Shown here: positions 59,886-60,000 of the stretch, piece after piece
Position numbering within the stretch: the first letter of the stretch is position 1
Layout: the number at the start of each line of letters is the position of its first letter
Assembly: GCA_950295325.1 (NCBI GenBank)
Contig: OX485803.1
Location: 54,453,554-54,513,553, forward strand
Source of the DNA: Polytrichum commune
Taxonomy: Eukaryota > Streptophyta > Polytrichopsida > Polytrichales > Polytrichaceae
Direction of reading: 5' to 3'
DNA: 60,000 bases
The notes under the pieces: generated by a model
What the model saw: only the letters and a program-made list of their open reading frames with translations
Databases searched by the model: none
What the model was told of the DNA's origin: nothing
Translations under genes and position numbers: made by a program

Positions 59886-60000
59886 TTATTTATTTCATGT
59901 TTGGCATTGGAGAGAGAGGGAATTATCGTATACAAGCAAAACTCTCATTCACCAAACATAAAATCCCTTAAATTGTATGCAACCCATAGATTACTCTATT

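Overview
The window is nuclear DNA of a land plant. It holds an intron-bearing gene for an organelle-type tyrosyl-tRNA synthetase with a transit-like leader, an L-type lectin receptor kinase, TTTAGGG/AACCCTA motifs, and plant-type SWIM-MULE, PIF/Harbinger and Gag-type retroelements. I cannot fix the lineage; a non-flowering plant is possible, but this is not shown. All coordinates and comparisons come from reading the sequence by eye.

Only two genes look intact, both on the minus strand: tyrosyl-tRNA synthetase (2183-5706, five exons, joined frame 522 aa) and the lectin receptor kinase (20327-22651, single exon, 774 aa). Nearly everything else recognisable is mobile DNA or its debris.

Layout: 1-763 is the edge of a probable copia-type element. 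5.8-15.8 kb is AT-rich sequence with no recognisable gene, several repeats and one G-tract MITE (12424-12772). 15.8-19.1 kb is a decayed element that encodes, in order, a possible PCIF1-like methyltransferase segment, RNase H, a CX2CX9HX4C finger and a PD-(D/E)XK-like nuclease, with no reverse transcriptase seen. 24.8 kb holds a Tourist-like MITE with a long hairpin. 28.3-29.9 kb is a solo LTR with a 60-bp minisatellite. 30.3-34.4 kb is a three-level nest: a long inverted-repeat element containing a G-tract MITE, which contains a TIR element. 37.4-40.6 kb is a broken PIF/Harbinger element with transposase and Myb-like genes facing each other. 41.6-53.1 kb is a MULE/SWIM transposase pseudogene split by an 8.7-kb LTR retrotransposon (42238-50901) that encodes only Gag and protease; its 3' LTR carries a 1.2-kb Harbinger-like insertion. 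54.5-56.9 kb is a TIR-flanked segment with gene-like, unidentified cargo. 59.4-59.9 kb is another TTA-flanked MITE.

Many elements have exact target-site duplications, and several have an empty-site counterpart elsewhere in the window, so the order of insertion can be read directly. Most transposase and Gag genes carry frameshifts or stops, so the region looks like a transposon graveyard with a few younger arrivals. The most unusual item is the RNase H/nuclease element at 16-19 kb. Next are the G-tract MITE family, the long-inverted-repeat element around it, and the Gag-protease-only retrotransposon.
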